Origin: Streptomyces sp. MUM 203J
GTDB lineage: Bacteria; Actinomycetota; Actinomycetes; Streptomycetales; Streptomycetaceae
Assembly (NCBI RefSeq): GCF_022414595.1
Contig: NZ_JADWYO010000023.1
Span: forward strand, 20,553-84,552
Reading direction: 5' to 3'
DNA: 64,000 nucleotides
The translations under genes and the position numbers were made by a program. Under the pieces are notes generated by a model, which saw only the letters and a list, made by a program, of their open reading frames with translations, made no database searches and was not told the DNA's origin. Numbering within the stretch: the stretch's first letter is position 1; each line of letters starts with the position of its first letter. Shown here piece after piece: positions 9,399 through 18,525 of this stretch.

Positions 9399-9551
9399 GC
9401 GAATCACTCCTGCTGTCGTAGGTGGGGCGACACCCGGCCGGGTGCGGTCGGTCCGGTTGTCGCCCGTCGAATCTACCTGCGAGCACTGACACGGCCCGCG
9501 CACGGGGCCGCCTCGCGGTCCCTCACGGCCTCGCCTACCCATTCACGGCCG

Positions 9552-10022
9552 TTACACCGCGTCCTCGCCGGTCTCGTCGTCCTCGTCCTCGTCGGATTCC
9601 GCCAGGACGGGTGAACCATGGTGCGACCAGACCTTCCAGCCGTCCGGGGTACGGCGGAACACGTTCGTCGCGACGACCAGCTGCCCCACCAGGGGGCCCA
9701 GCTCGGCGCCGTCCTCGGCGGGGCCCCCGCTGAGGATGTTCTCGGTGCAGGTCACCACGGCCGTGTCGGCGGCCACGGACACCTTCACGTCGGTGAGGAA
9801 GAACTGGATGTAGTCGGTGTTCGCCATGATCAGCGCGTACGAGCGGAGCACCTCACCGCGGCCGGACAGGACCGGCCAGCCCGGGTGGACACAGGAGATC
9901 TCGCCGTACCGCTCGTCCAGCCACAGCCCGGCGACCTCCTCGAAGTCGCCACGCTCCACCGCCTCGTAGAACCCGGTGTTGGCCTGCTCGACCGCCTCGG
10001 TGTCGGTGTGCGCCTCGCTCAC
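9552..10022 (-). CDS. NTF2-like/SnoaL-like small protein
   Basis: A 156-residue cytosolic protein of the NTF2-like fold: an N-terminal helix pair (VEQANTGFYEAVERGDFEEVAGLW), the HPGWPVLSGRGEV segment and a C-terminal beta-sheet with GWKVWSHHGSPV. Such folds serve as small-molecule enzymes or binding modules; no substrate can be read from the sequence. The start overlaps the folP stop by 4 nt (ATGA), so it is made together with FolP, and a similar gene occupies this slot in other Streptomyces as I recall. The C-terminus is very acidic (ESDEDEDDETGEDAV). Confidence 0.85.
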   Translation of the reverse strand: MSEAHTDTEAVEQANTGFYEAVERGDFEEVAGLWLDERYGEISCVHPGWPVLSGRGEVLRSYALIMANTDYIQFFLTDVKVSVAADTAVVTCTENILSGGPAEDGAELGPLVGQLVVATNVFRRTPDGWKVWSHHGSPVLAESDEDEDDETGEDAV

Positions 10023-10882
10023 GAGGCGGCGCCCTCGATGGCTCGGGCAACGCGGACGGCGTCCGCGGTCGCCCGCACCTCGTGCACGCGGACCGCCCAG
10101 GCGCCCTCGCGGGCGGCGATCGCGGACACCGCGGCGGTGGCCGCGTCCCGTTCACGCGCGGGTGGCGGGGTGTGGCCCTCGCCGGCCAGGATCCGGCCGA
10201 GGAACCGCTTGCGGGACGCGGCGACCAGGAGGGGGCGCCCGAGGGCGCGCAGGGCGTCCATGCGGGCCAGCAGCGCCAGGTCGTGCTCTGCGTGCTTGGC
10301 GAAGCCCAGGCCGGGGTCGACGATCAGCCGTTCCGGGGCGATGCCGCCGTCGACCACGGCCTCCACGCGTGCGTGGAGCTCGTTCACGACCTCGGTGACC
10401 ACGTCGTCGTACACGGCGAGGCTGTTCATGTTCTCGCTGAAGCCGCGCCAGTGCATGACGACGAACGGCACGTCCGTGGCGGCGATGGTGGGGACCATCC
10501 GCGGGTCGGCCTGCCCCCCGCTGACGTCGTTGACGAGTACGGCTCCGGCCTCCACGGCCTGCCGGGCGACGGAGGCGCGCATGGTGTCGACGGACACGGT
10601 GACACCCTCGGCGGCCAGGCCCCGGACGACGGGGACGACGCGGCGCAGCTCCTCGTCCTCGTCGACCCGGGTGGCGCCGGGCCGGGTCGACTCGCCGCCG
10701 ACGTCGACCAGGTCGGCTCCCTGGGCGACCAGCTCAAGGCCGTGCTTGACGGCCGCGGTCGTGTCGAACCACCGCCCGCCGTCGGAGAAGGAGTCGGGCG
10801 TCACGTTGACGACGCCCATGACCGCGCAGCGGTCCCACTCCGCGATTCCCTGCACCGTGCCCCGTCCACGCAACGTACTCAT
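10019..10882 (-). CDS. folP: Dihydropteroate synthase
   Basis: Condenses p-aminobenzoate with hydroxymethyldihydropterin pyrophosphate; the sulfonamide target. The family signature MGVVNVTPDSFSDGG lies near residue 22, followed by GGESTRPGA and the KRF segment AASRKRFLG. The ATG at 10882 gives MSTLRGRGTVQG and 287 residues, the expected size; the open frame upstream of it is only GC-driven. First gene of the reverse folate run, with a 0.6 kb spacer upstream. Confidence 0.96.
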   Translation of the reverse strand: MSTLRGRGTVQGIAEWDRCAVMGVVNVTPDSFSDGGRWFDTTAAVKHGLELVAQGADLVDVGGESTRPGATRVDEDEELRRVVPVVRGLAAEGVTVSVDTMRASVARQAVEAGAVLVNDVSGGQADPRMVPTIAATDVPFVVMHWRGFSENMNSLAVYDDVVTEVVNELHARVEAVVDGGIAPERLIVDPGLGFAKHAEHDLALLARMDALRALGRPLLVAASRKRFLGRILAGEGHTPPPARERDAATAAVSAIAAREGAWAVRVHEVRATADAVRVARAIEGAAS

Positions 10883-11478
10883 ACCCCCCAGCCTAGGCCC
10901 GCCCCGGCGCCCGGGCGGCGCGCGGTCCCGGCCGACGGCTGCTCCCGGCGGGGGCGGGCGGGGGTGCGGCGCTGGGCGGTCCGGGCGTGTGGCCTTCGGC
11001 GGGGCCCCGGCCGCAGGGCGGTGCGGGAGCCGGGCTGTGGTGTCTCCGGGATGCGGCGGCGCGTTCTCCCGCGTCGCGGGGCGGGACCGGCTTCCCCGGT
11101 GACCTGTCACGGCCCCCGGTGACCCGTCACGGCGTGGCACCCGGGACGAGGGGCGCCTCCCGGGGGTGCGGCGGCGCTTCCCGTCGTACGGCCGGGCGGG
11201 AGGCGCGGGCTCGGCGGGCCCGGCCGCGGGGCGGTGCGCCTGCCCGGGGCGCGGTGTCTCCCGGGCCGTGGCGTATCCGGGGGCGTGGCCATGCCTCCCG
11301 CGGCGGGGCGGGCGGGGCGCGGGAGGCTGTGCGGTTCTCGGCGGGGCGGCTGTGCGGCGCCGTACGGTGCTGCTCCCGGGGCCCGCGAGGGCGTGGCCGG
11401 CGGGCCGGGCGGCGTCCTCCGGTGGCGCGACGCCGCCCGGGGCGGGGAGCGGGCGGAGGAGTGGTCCCCGCGGGCCGG
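10883..11478. other. 596-bp spacer with diverged repeats, no gene seen
   Basis: No reading frame here has a convincing start, ribosome site or family signature, although all frames are open because of the extreme GC content. It should hold the folP promoter near its left end and the 3' end of the MprF-like transcript at its right end. Two stretches resemble each other at an offset of about 212 bp (CCGGCCGCaGGGCGGTGCG near 11006 and CCGGCCGCgGGGCGGTGCG near 11219, both followed by GTGTCTCC-type sequence), and a perfect-spaced 20-bp tandem repeat lies between them. Confidence 0.5.
11094..11133. repeat. Two tandem 20-bp repeats, each containing GTGAC-NN-GTCAC
   Basis: CCCCGGTGACCTGTCACGGC is followed directly by CCCCGGTGACCCGTCACGGC, one mismatch in 20. 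Each copy contains a 5-2-5 dyad, so the array looks like a pair of phased protein-binding sites about two helical turns apart. It lies about 210 bp upstream of folP and about 350 bp past the end of the MprF-like gene. Confidence 0.6.
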
Positions 11479-13317
11479 CTACGCGGCGCGCATCTCGTGT
11501 TCGGGCGGTGGGGCTGTGATGTGGGCGCAGGGGCGGGCCGTGGGGGTGGTGCGGCGGCGGAAGGGGCGCGGGAGGGCGACGGTCACGAAGCCCTCGGCCT
11601 GCATGGCCGCGAAGCCGATGCGGGGCAGTTCCTTGGTGCTGCGGTACACCACGAACCGGGGCTCCCAGCGCGGCTGGAACTTCGCGTTGAACTTGTACAG
11701 CGACTCGATCTGGAACCAGCGGGACAGGAAGACCAGCAGGCCACGCCAGACCCGCAGGACCGGCCCGGCGCCCAGCTTCTCGCCGCGCGCGAGGGCGGAG
11801 CGGAACATCGCGAAGTTCAGCGACACGCGCGCGACGTCCAGGTGCGGGGAGGCCTGGAGTGCCGCGACGATGAGCAGTTCGTTCATGCCGGGGTCGGCGG
11901 AGCGGTCGCGTCGCATGAGGTCCAGGGACATGCCGTCCCGCCCCCACGGCACGAAGTGCAGGACCGCCTTCAGGTCCCCGTACGGCGATGTCTGCGTCGC
12001 CTCGTCGGCCTTGTGCGCGGTGGCGATCACGGCGTTCCCGTCGGCGGGGTCCCCGACCCGGCCGAGGGCCATCGAGAAGCCCCGTTCGGTGTCGGTGCCG
12101 CGCCAGTCGTCGGCGGCCAGCCGGATCCGCTCCAGCTCGGCGTCCGAGAGGTCACGGACGCGCCGGACCCGGGTCTCGTAGCCGTTCCGCTCGATGCGCT
12201 TGACCATCTGGCGCACGTTCCGCATGGCGCGCCCGGAGAGGGAGAAATCCGCGACGTCGACCACCGCCTCGTCCCCGAGTTCCAGCGCGTCGAGTCCGGT
12301 CTCACGGGTCCACACGTGTCCGCCGGTCTCGGAGCAGCCCATGACGGCCGGTGTCCAGGAGTGGGCCTTGGCCTCGTCCATGAACCGCTCGATGGCGCCG
12401 GGCCAGGCCTCGACGTCCCCGATGGGGTCGCCGCTGGCGAGCATCACGCCGGACACGACGCGGTAGGTGACGGCCGCCTTTCCGCTGGGCGAGAAGACGA
12501 CGGCCTTGTCGCGGCGGAGCGCGAAGTGGCCGAGCGAGTCGCGTCCGCCGTGCCGGGCGAGCAGTTCCCGCAGCCGCGCCTCGTCGTCCCCGGTGAGCCG
12601 GGCGACCGGGTGCTCGGGGCGGAAGGCCAGGTAGATGGTGGTGACGGCGGTCAGCAGGCCCAGTCCGGCGAGTGAGTAGCCGACGGTCCAGGACACGCTG
12701 TCGCTGTAGCCGACCGGGCCTTCGGCGCCGACCAGGCCGAGCAGGACGTGCTCCAGCCGTTCGGTGAGGCTCGGGTCACCGATGACCTTGCCGGGGTGGG
12801 CGCTCACGATGACCATGCCGAGGGCGATGGAGCCCGCGCCCATCAGGACGAAGTTGGCGAGTGCCCGCCACCGGCCGCGCGGGTCGGGCAGGGCCGCGAA
12901 CTCCCTGCGGTGGTGCAGCAGCAGGGCCAGCAGGATCAGGGAGAACAGCACGCCGACAACGGAGTGCCGGTAGTAGAACTGGGCTGCCGCGGCGATCGGG
13001 AGCACGACGACCGCGGCCCGCCAGGCGCGCCGCTTGTGCCGCTTCAGTCCGTGGGCGAGGAGCAGCAGGACGACCCCGAGGCTGATCGAGACCGCCGCCG
13101 ACAGCGGACCGAGCGTGCCGGGCAGGACCTCCACCCAGTAGTGGAAGCGGCTGGCCCGGAACCGGGGGAACACCCCGGCGGCGACATCGATGAGACCGAT
13201 CAGCGTGCAGGCGGTGCCGACGAGCGAGGGCACCTTCTCGGGGCGAGGACCCCGCAGGATCCGGCGCATCCGACTCGGAACCGATGCTGAATTATCCCCA
13301 TCTACCGTGACAGACAT
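11479..13317 (-). CDS. MprF-like integral membrane protein with phosphatidylglycerol lysyltransferase (DUF2156) domain
   Basis: Residues 30-240 contain about six hydrophobic segments, and residues 250-590 form a DUF2156 domain with the GNAT-like core (VMLASGDPIGD, NVRQMVKR, GMNELLIVAAL). Related proteins transfer an amino acid from tRNA to phosphatidylglycerol, lowering membrane charge and sensitivity to cationic peptides; the amino acid here cannot be told. There is no lysyl-tRNA synthetase domain, unlike mycobacterial LysX. The ATG at 13317 gives 612 residues. It is divergent from the esterase gene, with 258 bp between them. Envelope remodelling is inferred from the family. Confidence 0.85.
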   Translation of the reverse strand: MSVTVDGDNSASVPSRMRRILRGPRPEKVPSLVGTACTLIGLIDVAAGVFPRFRASRFHYWVEVLPGTLGPLSAAVSISLGVVLLLLAHGLKRHKRRAWRAAVVVLPIAAAAQFYYRHSVVGVLFSLILLALLLHHRREFAALPDPRGRWRALANFVLMGAGSIALGMVIVSAHPGKVIGDPSLTERLEHVLLGLVGAEGPVGYSDSVSWTVGYSLAGLGLLTAVTTIYLAFRPEHPVARLTGDDEARLRELLARHGGRDSLGHFALRRDKAVVFSPSGKAAVTYRVVSGVMLASGDPIGDVEAWPGAIERFMDEAKAHSWTPAVMGCSETGGHVWTRETGLDALELGDEAVVDVADFSLSGRAMRNVRQMVKRIERNGYETRVRRVRDLSDAELERIRLAADDWRGTDTERGFSMALGRVGDPADGNAVIATAHKADEATQTSPYGDLKAVLHFVPWGRDGMSLDLMRRDRSADPGMNELLIVAALQASPHLDVARVSLNFAMFRSALARGEKLGAGPVLRVWRGLLVFLSRWFQIESLYKFNAKFQPRWEPRFVVYRSTKELPRIGFAAMQAEGFVTVALPRPFRRRTTPTARPCAHITAPPPEHEMRAA

Positions 13318-13575
13318 GGCTTCCCGTGGCTCTGCGAGAGGTCGTTGCGTCCCTGAGGGCCCGATCCGTGCCGCCAGGGGCGCGGCCTCGGTGCCGGACA
13401 ACCGGACTGTGTGCGCCTTCTAGGACGGCAGGTTCGCCGTGCGGGTTCATCGGTCCGCCGGAAAATCTCGCCCCCGGACGTCCTCGGAAGGTCCGCGGAA
13501 CGTCCTCCGGGCGTCCCCTGCGGCCTCTGCTCTGCTCTCTCTCCCGACCGACTCGACTGGAAAGCTTGACGACAC

Positions 13576-14694
13576 ATGGGTCTCACCAGCAACAAGGTTC
13601 TGGCCCTGGCCATCCTCGTGGCCGTGGTGTTCTTCGCCGCGACAGTGTGGCTGTGGCCCCGGCTGGCGGGGCGGGGCTGGCGCGCCCTGTCCGGCAGGGT
13701 GGGCCTGCTGCTGGGCACTCAGCTGTCGCTGTTCGCGGCGGTCGGCCTGGCCGCCAACAACTACTTCCTGTTCTACGGCTCCTGGGCGGACCTGCTGGGC
13801 CGGGAGCAGGAACCGGGCGTTGTCGTCGACCACTCGGCCGCGTCCGGAGTCAGGAACGTCTCCCTGGTGGAGAAGCGGAACCTCGAAGTCCCCGGCGGGC
13901 AGCACCCGCAGGTCGGCGGGCAGATCCAGAAGGTCGTCATCTCCGGTGAGGAGTCCGGCATCCGGAGCCCCGCGTACGTGTACCTGCCGCCGGAGTACTT
14001 CCAGCCCGCTTACGCGGAGAAGACCTTCCCCGCCTCGGTCGTGCTGACCGGCTACCCGGGCACCGCCGAGAACCTGCTCAAGGGCCTGCGCTACCCGCGC
14101 ACCGCGTACGAGCAGGCCAAGGCCGGCAGGATGCAGCCGATGATCCTGGTGATGCTGCGTCCCACGGTCGCCCCGCCGCGTGACACCGAGTGTGTCGACG
14201 TGCCCGGCGGGCCGCAGACGGAGACGTACTTCGCGAAGGACCTGCCGAAGGCGGTCTCCGCGGCGTACCGGGTCGGCGGCGAGCCGCGGAACTGGGGTTT
14301 CATCGGGAACTCGACCGGCGGTTACTGCGCGCTGAAGATCGCCCTGCACCACCCGGAGCAGTTCGCGGCCGGTGCCGGGCTCTCCGCGTACTACAAGGCG
14401 GCCGAGGACGTGACGACCGGTGACCTGTTCAAGGGCGACGACTCCCTGCGCAGGCGGGCGGATCTGCTGTGGAGCCTGGACAACCTGCCGCAGGGTGAGT
14501 CGTCCTTCCTCGTCACCACGTCGAAGCAGGGGGAGAGCAACCTCCGGGGCACCCTCGACTTCATCGAGAAGGTGAAGTCGCCCGCGCGAGTGTCGTCGAT
14601 CACGCTGGACAGCGGCGGCCACAACTTCGGCACCTGGAACCGGGAGATCCCGCCGACGCTCGTGTGGATGGGCGGCCGCCTCAGCGCGGCGTGA
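13576..14694 (+). CDS. Membrane-anchored alpha/beta-hydrolase esterase, antigen-85/esterase D-like
   Basis: Two N-terminal hydrophobic segments (about residues 8-27 and 45-72) precede an external alpha/beta-hydrolase domain. The nucleophile elbow is G-N-S246-T-G-G, and the likely catalytic His is in DSGGHNFGTW. The family includes esterase D and the mycolyltransferase fold; in Streptomyces, which lacks mycolic acids, the acyl substrate is unknown. 372 residues, complete. Its last 14 bp overlap the 3' end of the convergent ABC ATPase gene. Divergent from the MprF-like gene. Confidence 0.85.
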   Translation: MGLTSNKVLALAILVAVVFFAATVWLWPRLAGRGWRALSGRVGLLLGTQLSLFAAVGLAANNYFLFYGSWADLLGREQEPGVVVDHSAASGVRNVSLVEKRNLEVPGGQHPQVGGQIQKVVISGEESGIRSPAYVYLPPEYFQPAYAEKTFPASVVLTGYPGTAENLLKGLRYPRTAYEQAKAGRMQPMILVMLRPTVAPPRDTECVDVPGGPQTETYFAKDLPKAVSAAYRVGGEPRNWGFIGNSTGGYCALKIALHHPEQFAAGAGLSAYYKAAEDVTTGDLFKGDDSLRRRADLLWSLDNLPQGESSFLVTTSKQGESNLRGTLDFIEKVKSPARVSSITLDSGGHNFGTWNREIPPTLVWMGGRLSAA

Positions 14695-15772
14695 CCACCC
14701 GCACGGAGTCCCGCAGGGCCTCGTGCAGCCGCTCCGGGGTGAGCACCCCCAGGTAGCGCCGGTCGCCGCCGGCCTCCGTCACGGCGACCCAGCCCGCGTC
14801 GTACTGGAGCATCGTGGAGAACGCCTCCTTGAGGGAGGAGCCCAGCGGCACGCGCGCGTCCATGGACCGGGCCTGCTCGCGGACCGTGCCGCCCGCACCG
14901 CGCGTGGCCGGCAGCCAGCCGTACGGGTGCCCCGCCGCGTCCAGCACGACCGCGGGCCCCCCGGACGGGAGCGGGTCGTCCAGCCGTACCGTCGGCGGCT
15001 GCTCCAGGTGGGCCTCCTCGACGGGGGTGACCGCCAGTCGCTTCAACGCCCGGTCGGCGCCCACGAACTCCGCGACGTACGGGGTGGCCGGGGAGCCCAG
15101 CACGGTCGCGGGCGCGTCGAGCTGTTCGATGCGCCCCTGCCCGTACACGGCCATCCGGTCCCCGAGCCGGACCGCCTCCTCCAGGTCGTGCGTGACGAAC
15201 AGCACCGTCTTGCGCACCTGGGACTGAAGCCTGAGGAACTCGCTCTGCAGACGTTCCCGTACGACCGGGTCGACCGCGCCGAACGGCTCGTCCATGAGCA
15301 GCACCGGCGGGTCGGCGGCCAGGGCCCGCGCCACGCCGACCCGCTGCCGCTGCCCGCCGGACAGCTGGTCGGGGTAGCGGTCCCCGTAGACGGCCGGGTC
15401 CAGGCCGACCAGGTCGAGCAGTTCGGCGGCCCGGGCACGGGCCCTGGCCTTCCCCGTACCGAGCAGCCGGGGCACGGTGGCCGTGTTCTCCAGGACCGTG
15501 CGGTGCGGGAAGAGCCCCACCTGCTGGATGACGTAGCCGATGCGGCGCCGCAGCTCGACGGGGTCGGTGGCGGTGGTGTCGCGGCCGGCCACGAGGACCC
15601 GGCCCGAGGTGGGCTCCTCCAGCCGGTTCACCATCCTCATCGTGGTGGTCTTGCCGCAGCCGGACGGCCCGACGAGGGTGACCAGTTCGCCCTCCGCCAC
15701 CTCGAACGAGAGGTCGTCGACGGCGGTGGTGCCGTCGGCGTACCTCTTGGTGACGTGTTCGAACCGGATCAC
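14681..15772 (-). CDS. ABC transporter ATPase, glycine betaine/choline (OpuCA/ProV) type
   Basis: Energy subunit of an osmoprotectant importer. Walker A GPSGCGKT at residues 35-42, signature LSGGQRQR, Walker B VLLMDEPF and the H-loop VTHDLEEA are all present. The C-terminal 120 residues look like the CBS-type regulatory region of OpuCA, in degenerate form. The GTG at 15772 is preceded by AAGGGGGAG. It is divergent from the two permease genes and binding-protein gene, so one 200-bp region would drive both halves of the transporter. 363 residues. Confidence 0.92.
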   Translation of the reverse strand: MIRFEHVTKRYADGTTAVDDLSFEVAEGELVTLVGPSGCGKTTTMRMVNRLEEPTSGRVLVAGRDTTATDPVELRRRIGYVIQQVGLFPHRTVLENTATVPRLLGTGKARARARAAELLDLVGLDPAVYGDRYPDQLSGGQRQRVGVARALAADPPVLLMDEPFGAVDPVVRERLQSEFLRLQSQVRKTVLFVTHDLEEAVRLGDRMAVYGQGRIEQLDAPATVLGSPATPYVAEFVGADRALKRLAVTPVEEAHLEQPPTVRLDDPLPSGGPAVVLDAAGHPYGWLPATRGAGGTVREQARSMDARVPLGSSLKEAFSTMLQYDAGWVAVTEAGGDRRYLGVLTPERLHEALRDSVRVVTPR

Positions 15773-15973
15773 TGCTCCCCCTTGTGATGCATGTGTGACG
15801 CGTGGTCGCCTGTGGTGCGGCCGGGGCCCATGGTGCCTTGTCGGGGCGCCGGACGGGGAATGTCGGTGCCGGGGCGTAGGGTCTTCCCTCGTCGAACACG
15901 ACATCGAAGGGCGGGGCCGAGCAACCCGTCCGCCGCGCCTGACCGGGCGTCACGACGGGGAGGGGGAGCACAC

Positions 15974-16720
15974 GTGAGGACGGGGGAAGCCCTCGGCGCC
16001 TCGCCGTTGGCCGCCGGTGACGGCTGCCTGGCGGCCAACGACTGGATCTGCGGCGAGTATGTGCGCTCCCGCGCCCAGGAGCTGACCGACGCCACGCTCC
16101 AGCATGTGGGGATCACGGTGGCGTCGGTGCTGATCGGTGTCGCGGTCGCCTTCCCGCTGGCCCTGCTGGTGCGGGCCCGCCCCGGGTTCGCGGGGCCGGT
16201 GCTGGGGCTCACGACGGTGCTGTACGCGGTGCCGTCGCTGGCCATGTTCTCGCTGCTGCTGCCGGTGTTCGGGCTGTCGGCGGCGCTGGTCGTGACAGGT
16301 CTGGTGCTGTACTCGCTGACGATCCTCGTACGGAACATCCTGGCCGGTCTCGCGGCGGTGCCCGAGGAGACGCGCGAGGCGGCCCGGGGGATGGGGTACG
16401 GGCCGGGGCGGCTGCTGTGGGAGGTGGAGCTTCCGCTGGCACTGCCCGCGCTGCTGGCGGGGGTGCGGATGGCGACGGTGTCGACGGTCGCCCTGACGAC
16501 GGTGGGCGCGCTGGTGGACCACGGAGGACTCGGCACACTGATCACGGAGGGGCTGCAGAGCTTCTTCAAGGCGCAGGTGCTGACCGCGTCGGTGCTGTGC
16601 GTGCTGCTGGCGATCACCGCCGACCTGCTGCTCCTGGGTGTGCAGCGGCTGCTCACCCCGTGGGCGCGGGCGCGCGGGCGGTCCGGGGCGCGGGTGCGGG
16701 GCGCCGGAGAGGCGGTCTGA
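15974..16720 (+). CDS. ABC transporter permease, osmoprotectant (OpuCB/ProW) type
   Basis: A 248-residue inner-membrane permease with about five to six hydrophobic segments and the EAA loop region EETREAARGMGYGPGRLLWEVELPLALP that contacts the ATPase. The GTG start follows a GGGGAGGGGGAG ribosome site. The N-terminal 30 residues are hydrophilic and probably external or cytosolic. A second permease gene follows 3 bp after its stop. Choline or betaine-like substrates are inferred from family. Confidence 0.92.
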   Translation: MRTGEALGASPLAAGDGCLAANDWICGEYVRSRAQELTDATLQHVGITVASVLIGVAVAFPLALLVRARPGFAGPVLGLTTVLYAVPSLAMFSLLLPVFGLSAALVVTGLVLYSLTILVRNILAGLAAVPEETREAARGMGYGPGRLLWEVELPLALPALLAGVRMATVSTVALTTVGALVDHGGLGTLITEGLQSFFKAQVLTASVLCVLLAITADLLLLGVQRLLTPWARARGRSGARVRGAGEAV

Positions 16721-16723
16721 GCG

Positions 16724-17407
16724 ATGGGTGTGGTGGCGGATGCCTGGGGCTGGCTGACGACCGGGGCCAACTGGCAGGGCGAGTCGGGGGTGTGGCACCG
16801 GCTGGGCGAGCACCTCTGGTTCAGCGGGGTTTCGCTGGTCCTGGCGTGCCTGATCGCGCTGCCCGTGGCCTTCCGGCTCGGCCATGTCGGGCGGGGCGGG
16901 GCGCTCGCGGTGAACGTGTCGAACGTGGGGCGCGCGGTGCCGACGCTCGCGGTGCTGGTGCTGCTGACGCTGACCCCGCTCGGCCGGTACGGGGCAGTAC
17001 CGACGGTCGTCGCGCTGGTGCTGTTCGCGGTGCCGCCGCTGCTGACCAACGCGTATCTGGGCATGCGGGAGGTGGACCGGTCGGTGGTGGAGGCGGCGCG
17101 CGGCATGGGGATGTCGGGCGGCCAGCTGTTCCGTACGGTCGAGCTTCCGCTGGCCCTGCCGCTGGTGCTGACGGGGCTGCGGCTGGCGGCCGTCCAGGTG
17201 ATCGCCACTGCGACGCTCGCCGCGATGGCCGGGGAGGGCGGGCTCGGCCGGATCATCACCGCGGGTTTCCACACCTACGACACCGCCCAGGTGTTCGCGG
17301 GGGCGCTGCTCGTGGGAGCGCTCGCGCTGCTGGTGGAGGGCGCGCTGGTCGCCGCGAGCCGGATGCTCGCGGCCAACGGACCGAACGGACGGAGACGGAC
17401 ATCGTGA
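16724..17407 (+). CDS. ABC transporter permease, second osmoprotectant-type subunit
   Basis: A 227-residue paralogue of the preceding permease with the EAA-type loop SVVEAARGMGMSGGQLFRTVELPLALP. It has about five hydrophobic segments. Two different permeases plus one ATPase and one binding protein is the OpuC-type layout. The stop overlaps the GTG of the binding-protein gene (GTGA). Confidence 0.92.
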   Translation: MGVVADAWGWLTTGANWQGESGVWHRLGEHLWFSGVSLVLACLIALPVAFRLGHVGRGGALAVNVSNVGRAVPTLAVLVLLTLTPLGRYGAVPTVVALVLFAVPPLLTNAYLGMREVDRSVVEAARGMGMSGGQLFRTVELPLALPLVLTGLRLAAVQVIATATLAAMAGEGGLGRIITAGFHTYDTAQVFAGALLVGALALLVEGALVAASRMLAANGPNGRRRTS

Positions 17408-18417
17408 AGACGAACGACGTGACGGCGGAACGCGGGAGCGGTATCCGGCGGCTCGGCAGGCGCGGGCGGTCCGCGGGCGCGGTGCTGGGCGCGCTGGCGC
17501 TGGCCGGGACGCTGGGCGCGTGCGGCGGCGAAAGCCTGGAGGAGAGCGCCGGCGGCACGTCCGGGTCCGGTAAGGGCTCGCTCGTCGTGGGCGCCGCGGG
17601 CTTCACCGAGTCGAAGGTGCTCGCGGAGCTGTACGCGCAGGTGCTGGCGGACGCCGGGTACGGCACCACCGTCAGAACGGTGGAGAACCGGGAGCTGTAC
17701 GAACCGTCCTTGGAGAAGGGCGAGATCGACGTCGTACCGGAATATGCGGCTACGCTTGCCGAATTCCTCAACGCGAAGGTGAACGGGCCCAAGGCGCCCG
17801 AGGAGAAGCCGGTCGCGTCCAGCGATGTGACGGCCACCGTCACCGCACTGAAGAAGCTGGCCGAGCCGCGTGGTCTGAAGGTCCTTCCGGCGGGTGAGGC
17901 GGTTGATCAGAACGCATTCGCGGTGACCAGGGAATTCGCTGACAAGAACAAGCTGAAGACGCTTTCGGATCTCGGCCGTTCCGGGCTGAAGGTCAGGATC
18001 GCGGCGGGTGACGAGTGCACCGTGCGGCCGTTCTGCGCGCCCGGACTGAAGTCCGTGTACGGCATCGACGTGGCGGGCATCGACCCCAAGGGCGTCGGCA
18101 CCCCGCAGTCCAAGCAGGCGGTGAAGGACGGCACCGACCAGATGATGCTGACCACCACCACCGACGCCACACTCGACGCCTTCGGCCTGGTGCTGCTGGG
18201 GGACGACAAGAAGCTCCAGAACGCGGACAACGTCCTGCCGGTCGTCAACGCGCGCGACGCGGGCGCGGCGGAGATCGCCACCGCCCTCGGCAAGATCACC
18301 AAGACGCTGACCACCGCGGATCTGGTGGAGCTGAACCGGAAGGTGGACGCAGAGCGGGCAAAGCCCACCGATGTGGCGAAGGGCTACCTGGAGGAGAAGG
18401 GGCTGATCGGGAAGTAG
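17404..18417 (+). CDS. Substrate-binding lipoprotein, OpuCC/ProX type
   Basis: The extracytoplasmic receptor of the importer. A lipoprotein signal is clear: arginine-rich N-terminus, hydrophobic stretch and lipobox L37-G-A-C40, followed by a Ser/Gly linker. The mature domain carries GAAGFTESKVLAELYAQ and EKGEIDVVPEYAATL, typical of the OpuAC/ProX-like family. 337 residues from GTG 17404. The preceding permease overlaps by 4 nt, so the three genes are one unit. Confidence 0.92.
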   Translation: MKTNDVTAERGSGIRRLGRRGRSAGAVLGALALAGTLGACGGESLEESAGGTSGSGKGSLVVGAAGFTESKVLAELYAQVLADAGYGTTVRTVENRELYEPSLEKGEIDVVPEYAATLAEFLNAKVNGPKAPEEKPVASSDVTATVTALKKLAEPRGLKVLPAGEAVDQNAFAVTREFADKNKLKTLSDLGRSGLKVRIAAGDECTVRPFCAPGLKSVYGIDVAGIDPKGVGTPQSKQAVKDGTDQMMLTTTTDATLDAFGLVLLGDDKKLQNADNVLPVVNARDAGAAEIATALGKITKTLTTADLVELNRKVDAERAKPTDVAKGYLEEKGLIGK

Positions 18418-18525
18418 CCGGAAGAGGGCGGCCGGAGGGGAACCGGGCGGGGAAACGGAACGTGTCGGCAAAACATTGCCGGGCGGACACCCCAGAGTCC
18501 CCCTACGCACGGTAAATTTCAGGCC

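Noticed and set aside
11107..12675. Several open frames in and beyond the folP/MprF spacer
   Set aside because: All are Gly/Arg/Ala low-complexity products of extreme GC content and lack starts with ribosome sites or family motifs.
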